Source of the DNA: Schaedlerella sp.
GTDB taxonomy: Bacteria; Bacillota; Clostridia; Lachnospirales; Lachnospiraceae
Direction: 5' to 3'
DNA length: 6,377 nucleotides
Assembly: GCA_020024595.1 (NCBI GenBank)
Contig: JAHHTO010000136.1
Coordinates: forward strand, 1 to 6,377
Part shown: positions 1-5,785 of the stretch, piece by piece
Layout: each line of letters starts with the position of its first letter
Position numbering within the stretch: position 1 is the stretch's first letter
The notes under the pieces: generated by a model
What the model saw: the letters and a program-made list of their open reading frames with translations, nothing else
Told to the model about the DNA's origin: nothing
Database searches by the model: none
Translations under genes and position numbers: made by a program

Positions 1-20
1 ACTTTATATAGTTCTTCCAT
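1..20 (-). CDS. Possible 5' end of a further gene, cut by the left window edge
   Basis: An ATG at 18-20 on the minus strand opens a frame reading M-E-E-L-Y-K before the window ends. A purine-rich AAAGG lies upstream at about 31-35, a somewhat long spacing. It lies about 40 bases downstream of the CD1845-family gene and in the same direction, so it could be the next gene of the same operon. Six codons are too few to name a family, and chance is a real alternative. Confidence 0.3.
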
Positions 21-63
21 TATTATCTCTACCTTTACATGTAGCATTCCTCAACGTTTTCCA

Positions 64-372
64 CTAATATCCAAAAACAAAATCTCGTAATCCAAGTTTC
101 ATAACTTCAATTACTGCAACTATCCCCATACCGATATGTGGAAGAAGTACAAATACCATCGTTGTAATCACCGTTGATTTCAACGTCCAATCAGTACTGA
201 TTTCAAATCCAATACTCAAGACTTCTGTTATAACAGATATTCCTGCAATCAGATAGCAGACGCCAGCAGACAATCCGACCAGAAATACCAATACGATATT
301 CACAGCTACAAGTACTAGCCAGACAGGATCTGCTATGATTCTAAAAGGCAATTTTATTAAAAATCTTAACAT
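64..372 (-). CDS. CD1845-family small integral membrane protein
   Basis: This is an intact 102-residue hydrophobic protein. It has a short basic N-terminus (MLRFLIKLPF), predicted membrane segments at about residues 18-36, 38-56 and 66-90, and a C-terminal LRDFVFGY. That layout, and especially the LRDF ending, matches the small CD1845-family proteins carried by clostridial integrative elements next to repA; their role is not known to me. The ATG at 370-372 has an AGAAGG ribosome binding site 8 bases upstream. It follows the repA remnant by about 110 bases on the same strand and was probably co-transcribed with parA-parB-repA. Unlike those genes it shows no frameshift or nonsense codon. The family call is from recall of the pattern. 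The membrane location is read directly from the sequence. Confidence 0.68.
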   Translation of the reverse strand: MLRFLIKLPFRIIADPVWLVLVAVNIVLVFLVGLSAGVCYLIAGISVITEVLSIGFEISTDWTLKSTVITTMVFVLLPHIGMGIVAVIEVMKLGLRDFVFGY

Positions 373-454
373 GATTTATACCTTCTCTCTTTGTATCCAG
401 GGAACGCAGGGTTATTCTACCATATCTACCAGGCAAACCTACAGTCTCTTTTGC

Positions 455-481
455 AACTTCGTGCCCAGTGGGCACAAAGTT
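455..481 (-). repeat. Near-perfect RNA hairpin just after the repA remnant
   Basis: A 27-base dyad centred on position 468. On the minus-strand transcript it folds as AACUUUGUGCCC, loop ACU, GGGCACGAAGUU. That is a 12-bp stem in which the only imperfect pair is a U-G wobble; on the plus strand the same position would be a C-A mismatch. It begins one base after the repA stop codon. It is not followed by a U-run (GCAAAAGAG comes next), so it is not a typical intrinsic terminator. An mRNA processing or stability element, or a DNA-binding dyad of the replication module, are possible roles. Confidence 0.6.
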
Positions 482-482
482 C

Positions 483-1298
483 TTACCCATCTGGGATATC
501 ATTGCCCCAGTACATATCATGCCGGATATTCTTCACCTTTCTGTTACTTCTGTCAAGACTGAAAAATACATACTGGATATGTTCATACCCGACTTTCAGC
601 AAACGGCTTTTAACCACTTGTGTAGGCACAGCTTCCCCATTGATCTGTTGATACGGTTTAGTCGAACATATTGCATCCAGCATCAGCTCTACCAGTTCTT
701 CTACTCGTCCAGTCCCATAGCTCTGGCAAAGAATCGCATATTCGATATTGCCATGAATTAACTATCGATACGCGTTCCTTTCCTGTATCCTATCTTTTCC
801 AACCTCCAGTGTAGATGGATATTGATAAGATTCATTCTCATTAAATTCAGTATTATTACAGTTTATTTTTCAAACTTCTGTGTATTTACGGGCTTTTCCG
901 GATCTTTTTTCAGATATTCTTCTGTTTCTGCCTCTGTATTTTCTTTTTTCTCTGCTACATTTTCTGACATTTCTTCTGAATCAAAGAATGCCGGTTCATC
1001 TGGATATTCTATTAGACTGAAATTTTTCACGTGGATAACATTTGTTTTTCAAGTCCAATCCGCTTCTTTTCAATCAATCCAATCCCTTTTTCCTGATCCA
1101 ACTCTTTCAGACAATTCACAGCCTTATTCCTGCCACAGTTAAGCATTTCCATAATCTCTTCCACCGAAAAGAAAATATATGCCCTGTCTTCTTCATCGAA
1201 CCATCGGTTCTTGATAGACAGTGACATCCGGTCTAACATAAGTCCATACAGCACCTTTGCTTCACAGGAGAGATTTTTAAAATTTCATCTTGTTTCAT
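483..1298 (-). pseudogene. repA: Decayed replication initiator RepA (RepA_N + DUF6017)
   Basis: RepA_N-type initiators bind the origin of clostridial plasmids and integrative elements. The N-terminal winged-helix part is readable at about 1027-1286 (SCEAKVLYGLMLDRMSLSI, then GIGLIEKKRIGLEK). The C-terminal DUF6017 part is readable at 483-761 (LIHGNIEYAILCQSYG, VEELVELMLDAICSTKPY, VVKSRLL). The lesions seen are these. After an apparent start at 1296-1298 (MKQDE) the frame shifts and about 15-25 residues seem to be missing. A single lost base near 1044 turns the expected EKPNVIHVKNF into EKQMLST-stop. A stop and frame change occur at 863-865. A TAG at 762-764 replaces the Glu expected in NAYRELIHGN. 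An in-frame deletion near 521 joins KNIR directly to HDMYWG, dropping the usual KYLL...FNAP segment. The gene cannot make a working protein. The family assignment is strong because several blocks match in order. Confidence 0.85.
883..897. repeat. Copy of TATTTACGGGCTTTT, repeated at 3455-3469
   Basis: The exact 15-base string TATTTACGGGCTTTT occurs here within the repA remnant and again at 3455-3469 in the candidate attachment core. With flanks the match is 19 of 21 bases (883-903 against 3455-3475). Both are on the same strand, so they form a direct repeat flanking about 2.57 kb that holds the excisionase-like genes, int', parA' and parB. In repA the segment encodes PEKPVNT on the minus strand, so it may be ordinary coding sequence. 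Confidence 0.5.
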
Positions 1299-2047
1299 GT
1301 TACCGTTGTTTTCTTCTTACACTCTCCTATTATCAGAAGCCGCACAATCTCTTTTGTCAACGTTTTTTCTTCACGATGTTGTCTGATTTTTTGCCTGCTC
1401 AAGACTTGGATATTTTCCCGTACTGTCATGCACTTCTTCCACCATTTCCTGCTCCAGAACCGACAGATAAGACAACTCTCCCCCGATCTGCAGGCCGATA
1501 ATTCCCTGATTTACTGCCTTCAACAATGTGTTCATCAAATAAGTAAGTCGGATATATCGATATACTTGTCTTGCACTGTCACTTCCACCTTTTCCTATGT
1601 CTTTCGCACTAACTCCACCAGAAGCTCCCTTATGGTTCATTGCCTCCATTTTCATGCGATACACAAATGCTTTTTCACTTGGCAGAATGTTTGGTCGCTG
1701 CAGATTACTATCTACCATTGCCCGGACCGCTGTGTCCTGGTCCATTTCCCGGATAATAACCGGAACCTGTTCAATGTCTGCCAGTTGTGCTGTATGCTTT
1801 CTTCTGTGACCAGCAATAACCTCATATCCGCCTTTTTTCATTAGTCTCACTAGCAACGCTGTAAGAATCCCCTCCTGTTTCACACTTTCTACCAATTCAT
1901 CCATTGCTTCATCGTCATTTACTTGAAATGGATGATTTTATGTAACTGCTCAATAGGAATCTGTTGAATATCATTGGATACTTCTGCTCCGCTAAGCAGT
2001 TCATCATAGGATGTCAGCTTGATCTTCGATGCACTTCTACTTTTCAT
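1295..2047 (-). pseudogene. parB: Frameshifted ParB/Spo0J-family partition protein
   Basis: ParB proteins bind centromere-like parS sites and partner ParA for segregation. The start ATG at 2045-2047 has an ideal AGGAGGT 8 bases upstream and overlaps the parA stop. Frame one reads MKSRSASKIKLTSYDELL to LHK. One lost A in the run near 1936-1939 then shifts the frame; restoring it gives KNHPFQVNDDEAMDELVES. The main frame carries the ParB nuclease-like core with the GHRR box (GYEVIAGHRRKHTAQLA), MVDSNLQR and LPSEKAFVYRMK, then the helix-turn-helix region (GKGGSDSARQVYRYIRLTYL). A second shift at about 1387-1393, best explained by loss of a CA dinucleotide, hides the tail KIRQHREEKTLTKEIVRLL, which ends at 1295. 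The longest open piece is 177 codons (1371-1904), but it lacks the N-terminus and its usual start. Non-functional as written. Confidence 0.88.
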
Positions 2048-2306
2048 CTGAAAGCACCTCCTGTGTCATCTGCCAGTAGACCTCTGCAACCTGTCCTTTC
2101 AGATCATGTTTGAAAATGCTGACGCCTTCTACACTGATTTCTGCAGCACGTACTGAAAATGGTATGCTTTGCGGAAAAATTCTAATCTAGCTTCCGTATG
2201 TATCATATATCAAATTTGATATATCTCTCGCATAATTGGTTCTGTTATCTACCATGGTTATCAGAATTCCTCCAACTTCCAACTGCCTGTTCAACTGTCT
2301 CCGTAC
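2037..2306 (-). pseudogene. parA: C-terminal remnant of ParA/Soj-type ATPase
   Basis: Only about the last 90 codons survive. The remnant begins at VRRQLNRQLEVGGILITMVD, the conserved C-terminal block of ParA partition ATPases, continues NRTNYARDISNLIYDTYGS, and then meets TAG at 2187-2189 where the family has a basic residue (YGSKI). Reading through gives IRIFPQSIPFSVRAAEIS to VAEVYWQMTQEVLSDEK with the natural TAG stop at 2037-2039. The Walker A half is missing. Its place is taken by an integrase fragment joined in frame at about 2306. The 3' end overlaps the parB start by 11 bases, as is usual for parAB operons. The match to the family is strong, and it cannot hydrolyse ATP. Confidence 0.88.
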
Positions 2307-2418
2307 TTTTGCTTCGCCCTTCGTCCGGAATCCTCTTTTCTGTTTTCTCTTCCGATTTCCCTGCCAGTCCTTGTAATAGACCTGCACCTTCCAGTTTTTT
2401 CCTTCTTTATCCCCCCAT
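2307..2418 (-). pseudogene. int: N-terminal fragment of a tyrosine integrase (arm-binding domain)
   Basis: The segment reads GDKEGKNWKVQVYYKDWQG then NRKRKQKRGFRTKGEAK. This is the N-terminal arm-type DNA-binding region of clostridial phage and ICE tyrosine recombinases (the 'YYKDWQGxxxxxxKRGF' pattern). It ends abruptly where ParA sequence begins, so the core-binding and catalytic domains (the R...HxxR...Y residues) are absent. An ATG at 2416-2418 has GAGG about 9 bases upstream and follows the third excisionase-like gene by two bases. However, the following run of six Gs puts it out of frame (M-G-G-stop), and five Gs would restore M-G-D-K-E-G-K. The gene is therefore doubly broken. Its place after the excisionase-like genes is typical for xis-int modules. 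Confidence 0.78.
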
Positions 2419-2420
2419 CA

Positions 2421-2618
2421 CTAATCCTCAACTTTCATGCCATAAATCTTTTCTGCTAGAAATTTTGTAGAGATTTATCCAGCTACCACAATATATCCTT
2501 TTTCCTTCAATTCTTTGTTGTATTCCCGTATCAGATTGTATGCATAGGTTTTTGAAACTCCAAGAACCGCACACACATCATCCACATCCATATACATTTT
2601 TTCCTGCACCATACTCAT
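2421..2618 (-). pseudogene. Third excisionase-like winged-helix protein, nonsense-interrupted
   Basis: The ATG at 2616-2618 overlaps the stop of the preceding gene as ATGA and has a strong AAGGAGGAT upstream. The frame reads MSMVQEKMYMDVDDVCAVLG through a helix-turn-helix (VLGVSKTYAYNLIREYNKEL) to GYIVVAG. TAA at 2475-2477 then stops it at codon 48. Read-through gives ISTKFLAEKIYGMKVED and a natural TAG at 2421-2423, for a total of 65 codons. The hidden tail aligns with the wing of its two upstream paralogues (VPTKYFVKRFYG, VPTRYVEDKIYG), so the TAA is a point mutation, most simply AAA to TAA. The 47-residue product would keep the helix-turn-helix and lose the wing, so some residual DNA binding is conceivable. 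Confidence 0.75.
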
Positions 2619-2833
2619 ACCGCTTTATCCTCCTTCAAATACTGCTCAACGTGTTCCAGACCATAGATTTTGTCCTCTACATAACGGGTTGGCACCCGTC
2701 CAAAAATCACATAGTAGTTCTTGCTTTCCAGATCGATATTCATTCTTTCTACTACCCGATAAGCAAATGAAGCTGATAATCCAAAGAGCTCTGCAATGGC
2801 TTCCACTGATAAATACATTTTTCTCTTACGCAT
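2615..2833 (-). CDS. Small excisionase-like winged-helix DNA-binding protein (second of three)
   Basis: This 72-residue protein carries a helix-turn-helix at about residues 9-31 (AIAELFGLSASFAYRVVERM) and then a wing-like segment (VIFGRVPTRYVEDKIYGLE). That is the build of the small excisionase or directionality factors placed before tyrosine integrases in clostridial elements. I chose the ATG at 2831-2833 over an upstream ATG at 2869 because AAAGGA lies 9 bases before it. The longer version would add twelve residues (MRFHRKNERNGF) that overlap the upstream gene and are absent from the paralogues. It begins 13 bases after the previous stop and overlaps the next gene by four bases, so it is mid-operon. 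It is intact. With the integrase gone, it may act only as a DNA-binding regulator. Confidence 0.75.
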   Translation of the reverse strand: MRKRKMYLSVEAIAELFGLSASFAYRVVERMNIDLESKNYYVIFGRVPTRYVEDKIYGLEHVEQYLKEDKAV

Positions 2834-2846
2834 GAAACCATTCCTT

Positions 2847-3053
2847 TCATTCTTCCTGTGGAATCTCACAGGTATCTTCTACCCCATAGAAACGCTTCAC
2901 AAAATACTTCGTAGGAACTTTTCCTCTGAGCGTCAGATATCCTTGTTCTTCCAGTTCCTTGTTCAGATTTCCAATGATTTCATAAGCCGATGTCTGTTTT
3001 ACCTCCAGAAGTTCACATATATCAGCTGCCTTTAAAAATAATTTGTTCTGCAT
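2847..3053 (-). CDS. Small excisionase-like winged-helix DNA-binding protein (first of three)
   Basis: This is an intact 68-residue protein, MQNKLFLKAADICELLEVK..., with a helix-turn-helix at about residues 9-32 (DICELLEVKQTSAYEIIGNL) and a wing at about 40-57 (YLTLRGKVPTKYFVKRFYG). These small proteins accompany tyrosine integrases and are thought to bend DNA at the element ends to steer excision. The ATG at 3051-3053 has a near-perfect AGGAGGT 7 bases upstream. It is the first gene of a tightly packed run with two paralogues and then the integrase remnant. The three copies share the pattern K-x-[YF]-[LM], a helix-turn-helix containing AY, an N(K/I)(E/D)L segment, and a (F/I)YG near the end. 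The family call is by pattern; assignment as an excisionase rather than another regulator is inference. Confidence 0.78.
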   Translation of the reverse strand: MQNKLFLKAADICELLEVKQTSAYEIIGNLNKELEEQGYLTLRGKVPTKYFVKRFYGVEDTCEIPQEE

Positions 3054-3400
3054 AATCAGTACCTCCTGTGTTTTGAATATTTATCTCTTCATATACTCTG
3101 TACTGGCAGATACAAAATCGGACATCCTTTTCCGAAATTTTGCAAATTTTTTTATTTTTTAGTTCTCCATCAGTGGATTGCTGGACCATAGAGTTTAGCT
3201 CATCGAAAAAGGAAACCTGCTGGGCCTTTCTTTGGTATCTTTTTCCAAATACAGGCAACAAAAAAACAGTCTGCCCTAACGGAAATTACTTCCATCAAAA
3301 CAAACTGTTCTTAATATTTACACTAATTATATTTTATGAGAATAACAACTTTTGCGAAATTTACAGGCGAATCTGGAATATAAACAAGAGAAAAAAATAA
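3054..3400 (-). promoter_or_regulatory. Leader of the excisionase-like operon, no convincing gene
   Basis: This stretch precedes the first excisionase-like gene and must hold its promoter. I see AT-rich candidates (TTGTAT near 3115, TATATG near 3096, TAAATAT near 3081) but no clear -35/-10 pair with standard spacing. It also holds an AAATTT-TGC-AAATTT repeat at 3135-3149. A 79-codon open frame (3022-3261, TTG start) runs through it, but it lacks a good ribosome binding site and a recognisable family, so it is not annotated as a gene. Confidence 0.35.
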
Positions 3401-3407
3401 TTTTCAA

Positions 3408-3425
3408 ACTCCATTTGCACTCCAT
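3408..3425. repeat. ACTCCAT direct repeats, 11-base period (candidate integrase arm sites)
   Basis: ACTCCAT occurs at 3408-3414 and again at 3419-3425, exactly 11 bases apart, about one helical turn. A third, partial copy (ACTCCGT) lies at 3479-3485. Short repeats in helical phase near an element end are what arm-type sites of tyrosine integrases look like. The repeats are read directly; the role is inferred from the neighbouring integrase remnant. Confidence 0.5.
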
Positions 3426-3443
3426 CGGGACATCCCACCCCCT

Positions 3444-3473
3444 TGAAAATCCTTTATTTACGGGCTTTTTCGC
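3444..3473. other. Candidate attachment-site core of the integrative element
   Basis: GAAAATCC (3445-3452) and GGGCTTTTTC (3462-3471) form an imperfect inverted pair around a short AT-rich spacer. This arrangement resembles the core of a tyrosine recombinase crossover site. It sits between two sets of helically phased direct repeats and separates the decayed element from the intact defence operon. It also shares 19 of 21 bases with a segment inside the repA remnant (881-903). I could not identify the crossover point or the target gene. Confidence 0.35.
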
Positions 3474-3570
3474 ATTTTACTCCGTTATTCAAACTCGGGT
3501 GCGGATAGGATAATCTAGGCACTTTTCAGTACACATTTGTGTCGTTTTGTATTCATATTCTCTGAATTTT

Positions 3571-3645
3571 ATCTGATATTTTTCTCGTACCAAATTATCA
3601 GAGCCAAAATAGAGCCACAGATAGTTTCTCATACATATATCAGAT
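3571..3645. repeat. Inverted repeat ATCTGATAT/ATATCAGAT with internal partial copy
   Basis: ATCTGATAT at 3571-3579 is the exact reverse complement of ATATCAGAT at 3637-3645. A shorter related copy, TATCAGA, lies between them at 3597-3603. The spacing is too long for a tight terminator hairpin, so protein-binding sites seem likelier. It is located 3' of the defence operon in the non-coding gap. Confidence 0.45.
3600..3617. repeat. AGAGCCA direct repeats, 11-base period
   Basis: AGAGCCA occurs at 3600-3606 and 3611-3617, again with an 11-base period, separated by AAAT. This is the same geometry as the ACTCCAT pair about 190 bases away but with a different motif. The two could be opposite arm sites of one attachment region, or sites for two different recombinases. 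No gene is seen from 3054 to 3730 and no clear intrinsic terminator follows the defence operon. Confidence 0.45.
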
Positions 3646-3730
3646 CACTCTGTCTCATCTGCTCTTTATTGCTCCAAGCAGAAAATGTAGACATACCTAT
3701 TTATCCACCTGACATTCATCAAATCTCCTC

Positions 3731-4663
3731 TTAAATAGTCCCAAATTTTTTAGTTGGCAAATGTTTCCCCACATATCCTATTATCCCCACATTGTGTTCT
3801 GCATCCGGAATAAAATGAATCCTTCCAGGATAATCTCCTGGAAAACTAATATGCCAATAAAAATACTCTTCCGTTCCATACGGTGTTTTAAATTTTCTTT
3901 GTTTCTTTAATTTTTCATCATTCTGAACGCTTTCTGATTCATAACGACATCCATAGCCTACTTTTTCTTTTATAAACTCCCCTTCATATGTCGTAAAATA
4001 ATCCTCAAGTATTTGTATTCTTTCTAAAATTGCCCTTATATGTATCCCCACCTTGACATCTTCTAATTGCTTCCTTACACTTTCGCAAAAAACCAAATGA
4101 GGAAATAATTCTTCTTTTTTATCCCAAACTTCTTTTCCCGAAGAAATCTGCATTTTTTCTTCCTGTCTCCGTTCTAATACGAACTCATTAACATGAGCCT
4201 TCGTACTACAATTCCTTATACAAACCTCACATTCATCATCTTCAATTGTTATATAATTTCCTTTGATATACTCTTTCATCCATAATTCATCTGAAAATAA
4301 ACTAATTACCAAAGTTCCCCATTCATATGCTGCAAGACAACCAATCGAAGAAATCCTCTCACCTTTTAGATTAATATATAACTCACTTTCTAAAAATTGT
4401 AATTCTTCTAAAAGTACTCCCCTATTTAACAGAGATCTAAAATAGGATTTTTCGTTTCGTGGCACTGTCGGATCTGATAACCATTCATGTATAGAATAAT
4501 CCTCTACTAATGGCTCGCTCATCAATTCTTTTGTATAGTAGAATTCCTTCTCTTTTTTTTGCTGAAACAGTTCATGACAAACATCCAAAAATTGGCTAAT
4601 TTGGTCTTTTATTACTGCCTGAGAAGCATTAATTGTTTTTAAAGATATTTCATTCAAAATCAT
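3731..4663 (-). CDS. Unrecognised 310-residue protein, third gene of the defence-like operon, RelE-like C-terminus
   Basis: I do not recognise the whole protein. The N-terminal half is mixed helix and strand (helices around residues 10-40 and 75-95) with a cluster C145-x2-C148-x3-C152-x4-H157 that could bind a metal or be chance. A middle block reads EVWDKKEELFPHLVFCESV. The last 45 residues (WHISFPG..., RIHF at 281-284, VGIIGYVGKHLPTKKF at 292-307) follow the strand pattern seen at the end of RelE/ParE-like domains: H-x-R-x-F, short turn, hydrophobic strand, GxHL. The ATG at 4661-4663 has GGAG 8 bases upstream and begins 14 bases after the ATPase stop, so it belongs to the same operon. There is no signal peptide or membrane segment, so it is cytosolic. 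The RelE-like reading is inference and would make it a candidate effector or an RNA/ribosome-directed partner. Confidence 0.85.
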   Translation of the reverse strand: MILNEISLKTINASQAVIKDQISQFLDVCHELFQQKKEKEFYYTKELMSEPLVEDYSIHEWLSDPTVPRNEKSYFRSLLNRGVLLEELQFLESELYINLKGERISSIGCLAAYEWGTLVISLFSDELWMKEYIKGNYITIEDDECEVCIRNCSTKAHVNEFVLERRQEEKMQISSGKEVWDKKEELFPHLVFCESVRKQLEDVKVGIHIRAILERIQILEDYFTTYEGEFIKEKVGYGCRYESESVQNDEKLKKQRKFKTPYGTEEYFYWHISFPGDYPGRIHFIPDAEHNVGIIGYVGKHLPTKKFGTI

Positions 4664-4677
4664 ATGTTTGTCTCCAT

Positions 4678-5775
4678 CTAAAACAACTCGTCGATAGCTT
4701 TATCCCATTCATCAAAAAAGCCATCCGGCCAATTTGACAAACTCCCATTTTGTAAAATTTGAGGTGATGTCACATCATGTTTCGGAATTCCTCTATCGTT
4801 AAGATACTGATAAAAATAATTTATTTGCACTTTCTCAGGCTGTATTCTCCCTTGCTTAACTGCCATTCTAATACCATTTAACACATGATCACTATGCGTT
4901 TCCATAATAATTTGTATACCATTTGCTGCTGCCAATGCTACTAATTCACCGATTCTTCGCTGTCCCTTAGGATGTAAATGTGCTTCTGGATTTTCGAGAA
5001 TTATTACATCATCTTTTCTTGCTTTTAAAATAGCAACAATTATTGGTAACGCATAAGAAACACCAAATCCCATATTGATAGCACTTGTGCTCTCTTCCCC
5101 CATTGAACTACTCGATGAATATCTCAACCCCATCAAATTAACATCAAAATATGGAATAGCATTAATTTTAATTCCGGGAGTAATCTCCGACATCCAGGCA
5201 TTAATCTGCTGATCCAAACGTTCACTACTTTCTGAAAAATGTCTCATATTTTCATAAACCTTAAAATCACTTCCAATATCATTTAAACACGCTACCGTTC
5301 GTTCTCCTCGAGTTCCTATTTGATAATGTTGATATTCTTCCCCCTCTAAATTATCATAATATCTTCTCGGTCCTAACCGTTCTGCTGACACATATTCGAA
5401 ACCCTTCCCCATCAAAGAGTATCTTTCATGTTTATTCTCTTCGTCTTGTGCTAAAACTAAATTTACATAGTCTTTGTTCCAAACCACTTCCCATTTTTGC
5501 TCATCTTCCAATACCGAAATCTGTATGTCATCATCCTCTCGATACCAGTACGATACATCCTTCATTGTCCCCAGATTAATATAATGACCGTTCAAAATAA
5601 TCCTTGGCCATTCAGAAGAATTATATTTTTCATATGTTTGCCTTAATAATAAAATTGACTGAATTAACGTAGATTTTCCCATCCCATTGATTCCTGTAAA
5701 CAGATTAAGTTCCTTAAAATCTACTGTAATTTGTTCAAAACATTTGAAATTTTTTACACTTATTTTTTTTATCAT
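4678..5775 (-). CDS. AAA/ABC-type ATPase with DUF3696-like C-terminus
   Basis: This intact 365-residue RecF/OLD-like ATPase opens with MIKKISVKNFKCFEQITVDF, the usual first strand. It has Walker A GINGMGKST (residues 28-36) followed by LIQSILLLRQ, the signature-like block INMGFGVSYALPI (233-245), Walker B with the catalytic acidic residue VIILENPEAHLHP (257-269), and the switch histidine in METHSDH (291-297). The C-terminus (GSLSNWPDGFFDEWDKAIDEL) is the WPxGFFDE ending of DUF3696 proteins. Such ATPases are common in phage-defence and restriction loci, where they sense or move along nucleic acid. There is no TOPRIM domain, so it is not an OLD nuclease by itself and probably works with its neighbours. 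The ATG at 5773-5775 has AGGAG 7 bases upstream. That site overlaps the TAG of the DUF262 gene, suggesting translational coupling. Confidence 0.92.
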   Translation of the reverse strand: MIKKISVKNFKCFEQITVDFKELNLFTGINGMGKSTLIQSILLLRQTYEKYNSSEWPRIILNGHYINLGTMKDVSYWYREDDDIQISVLEDEQKWEVVWNKDYVNLVLAQDEENKHERYSLMGKGFEYVSAERLGPRRYYDNLEGEEYQHYQIGTRGERTVACLNDIGSDFKVYENMRHFSESSERLDQQINAWMSEITPGIKINAIPYFDVNLMGLRYSSSSSMGEESTSAINMGFGVSYALPIIVAILKARKDDVIILENPEAHLHPKGQRRIGELVALAAANGIQIIMETHSDHVLNGIRMAVKQGRIQPEKVQINYFYQYLNDRGIPKHDVTSPQILQNGSLSNWPDGFFDEWDKAIDELF

Positions 5776-5785
5776 TTATTTTCTC

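Noticed and set aside
455..481. Dyad as an intrinsic terminator
   Set aside because: No U-run follows on the minus strand, and a gene on the same strand follows downstream.
391..1142. Several plus-strand frames over the repA region
   Set aside because: All are antisense to readable repA blocks and have low-complexity Phe/Ser-rich translations.
1290..1844. 184-codon plus-strand open frame
   Set aside because: It lies antisense to parB, is rich in Cys, Phe, His and Ser as expected for a shadow frame, and has no ribosome binding site or family resemblance.
2834..2869. Upstream ATG extending the second excisionase-like gene by 12 residues
   Set aside because: It overlaps the previous gene, lacks a well-placed ribosome binding site, and the extra residues are absent from the paralogues.
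2198..3035. Plus-strand frames opposite the excisionase, integrase and parA region
   Set aside because: They are antisense to recognisable proteins, with no start signals.
3022..3261. 79-codon minus-strand frame in the excisionase leader
   Set aside because: It has a TTG start with no good ribosome binding site, overlaps the start of the strongly supported first excisionase-like gene, and matches no family I recognise. A remnant of an upstream gene remains possible.
3263..3312. AACAGT...ACTGTT inverted repeat as a terminator
   Set aside because: It has only six paired bases around a long loop, so it is easily a chance match in AT-rich DNA.
3427..3436. GGGACATCCC palindrome as a terminator
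   Set aside because: The stem is only four base pairs with a two-base loop, and no adjacent T-run is present.
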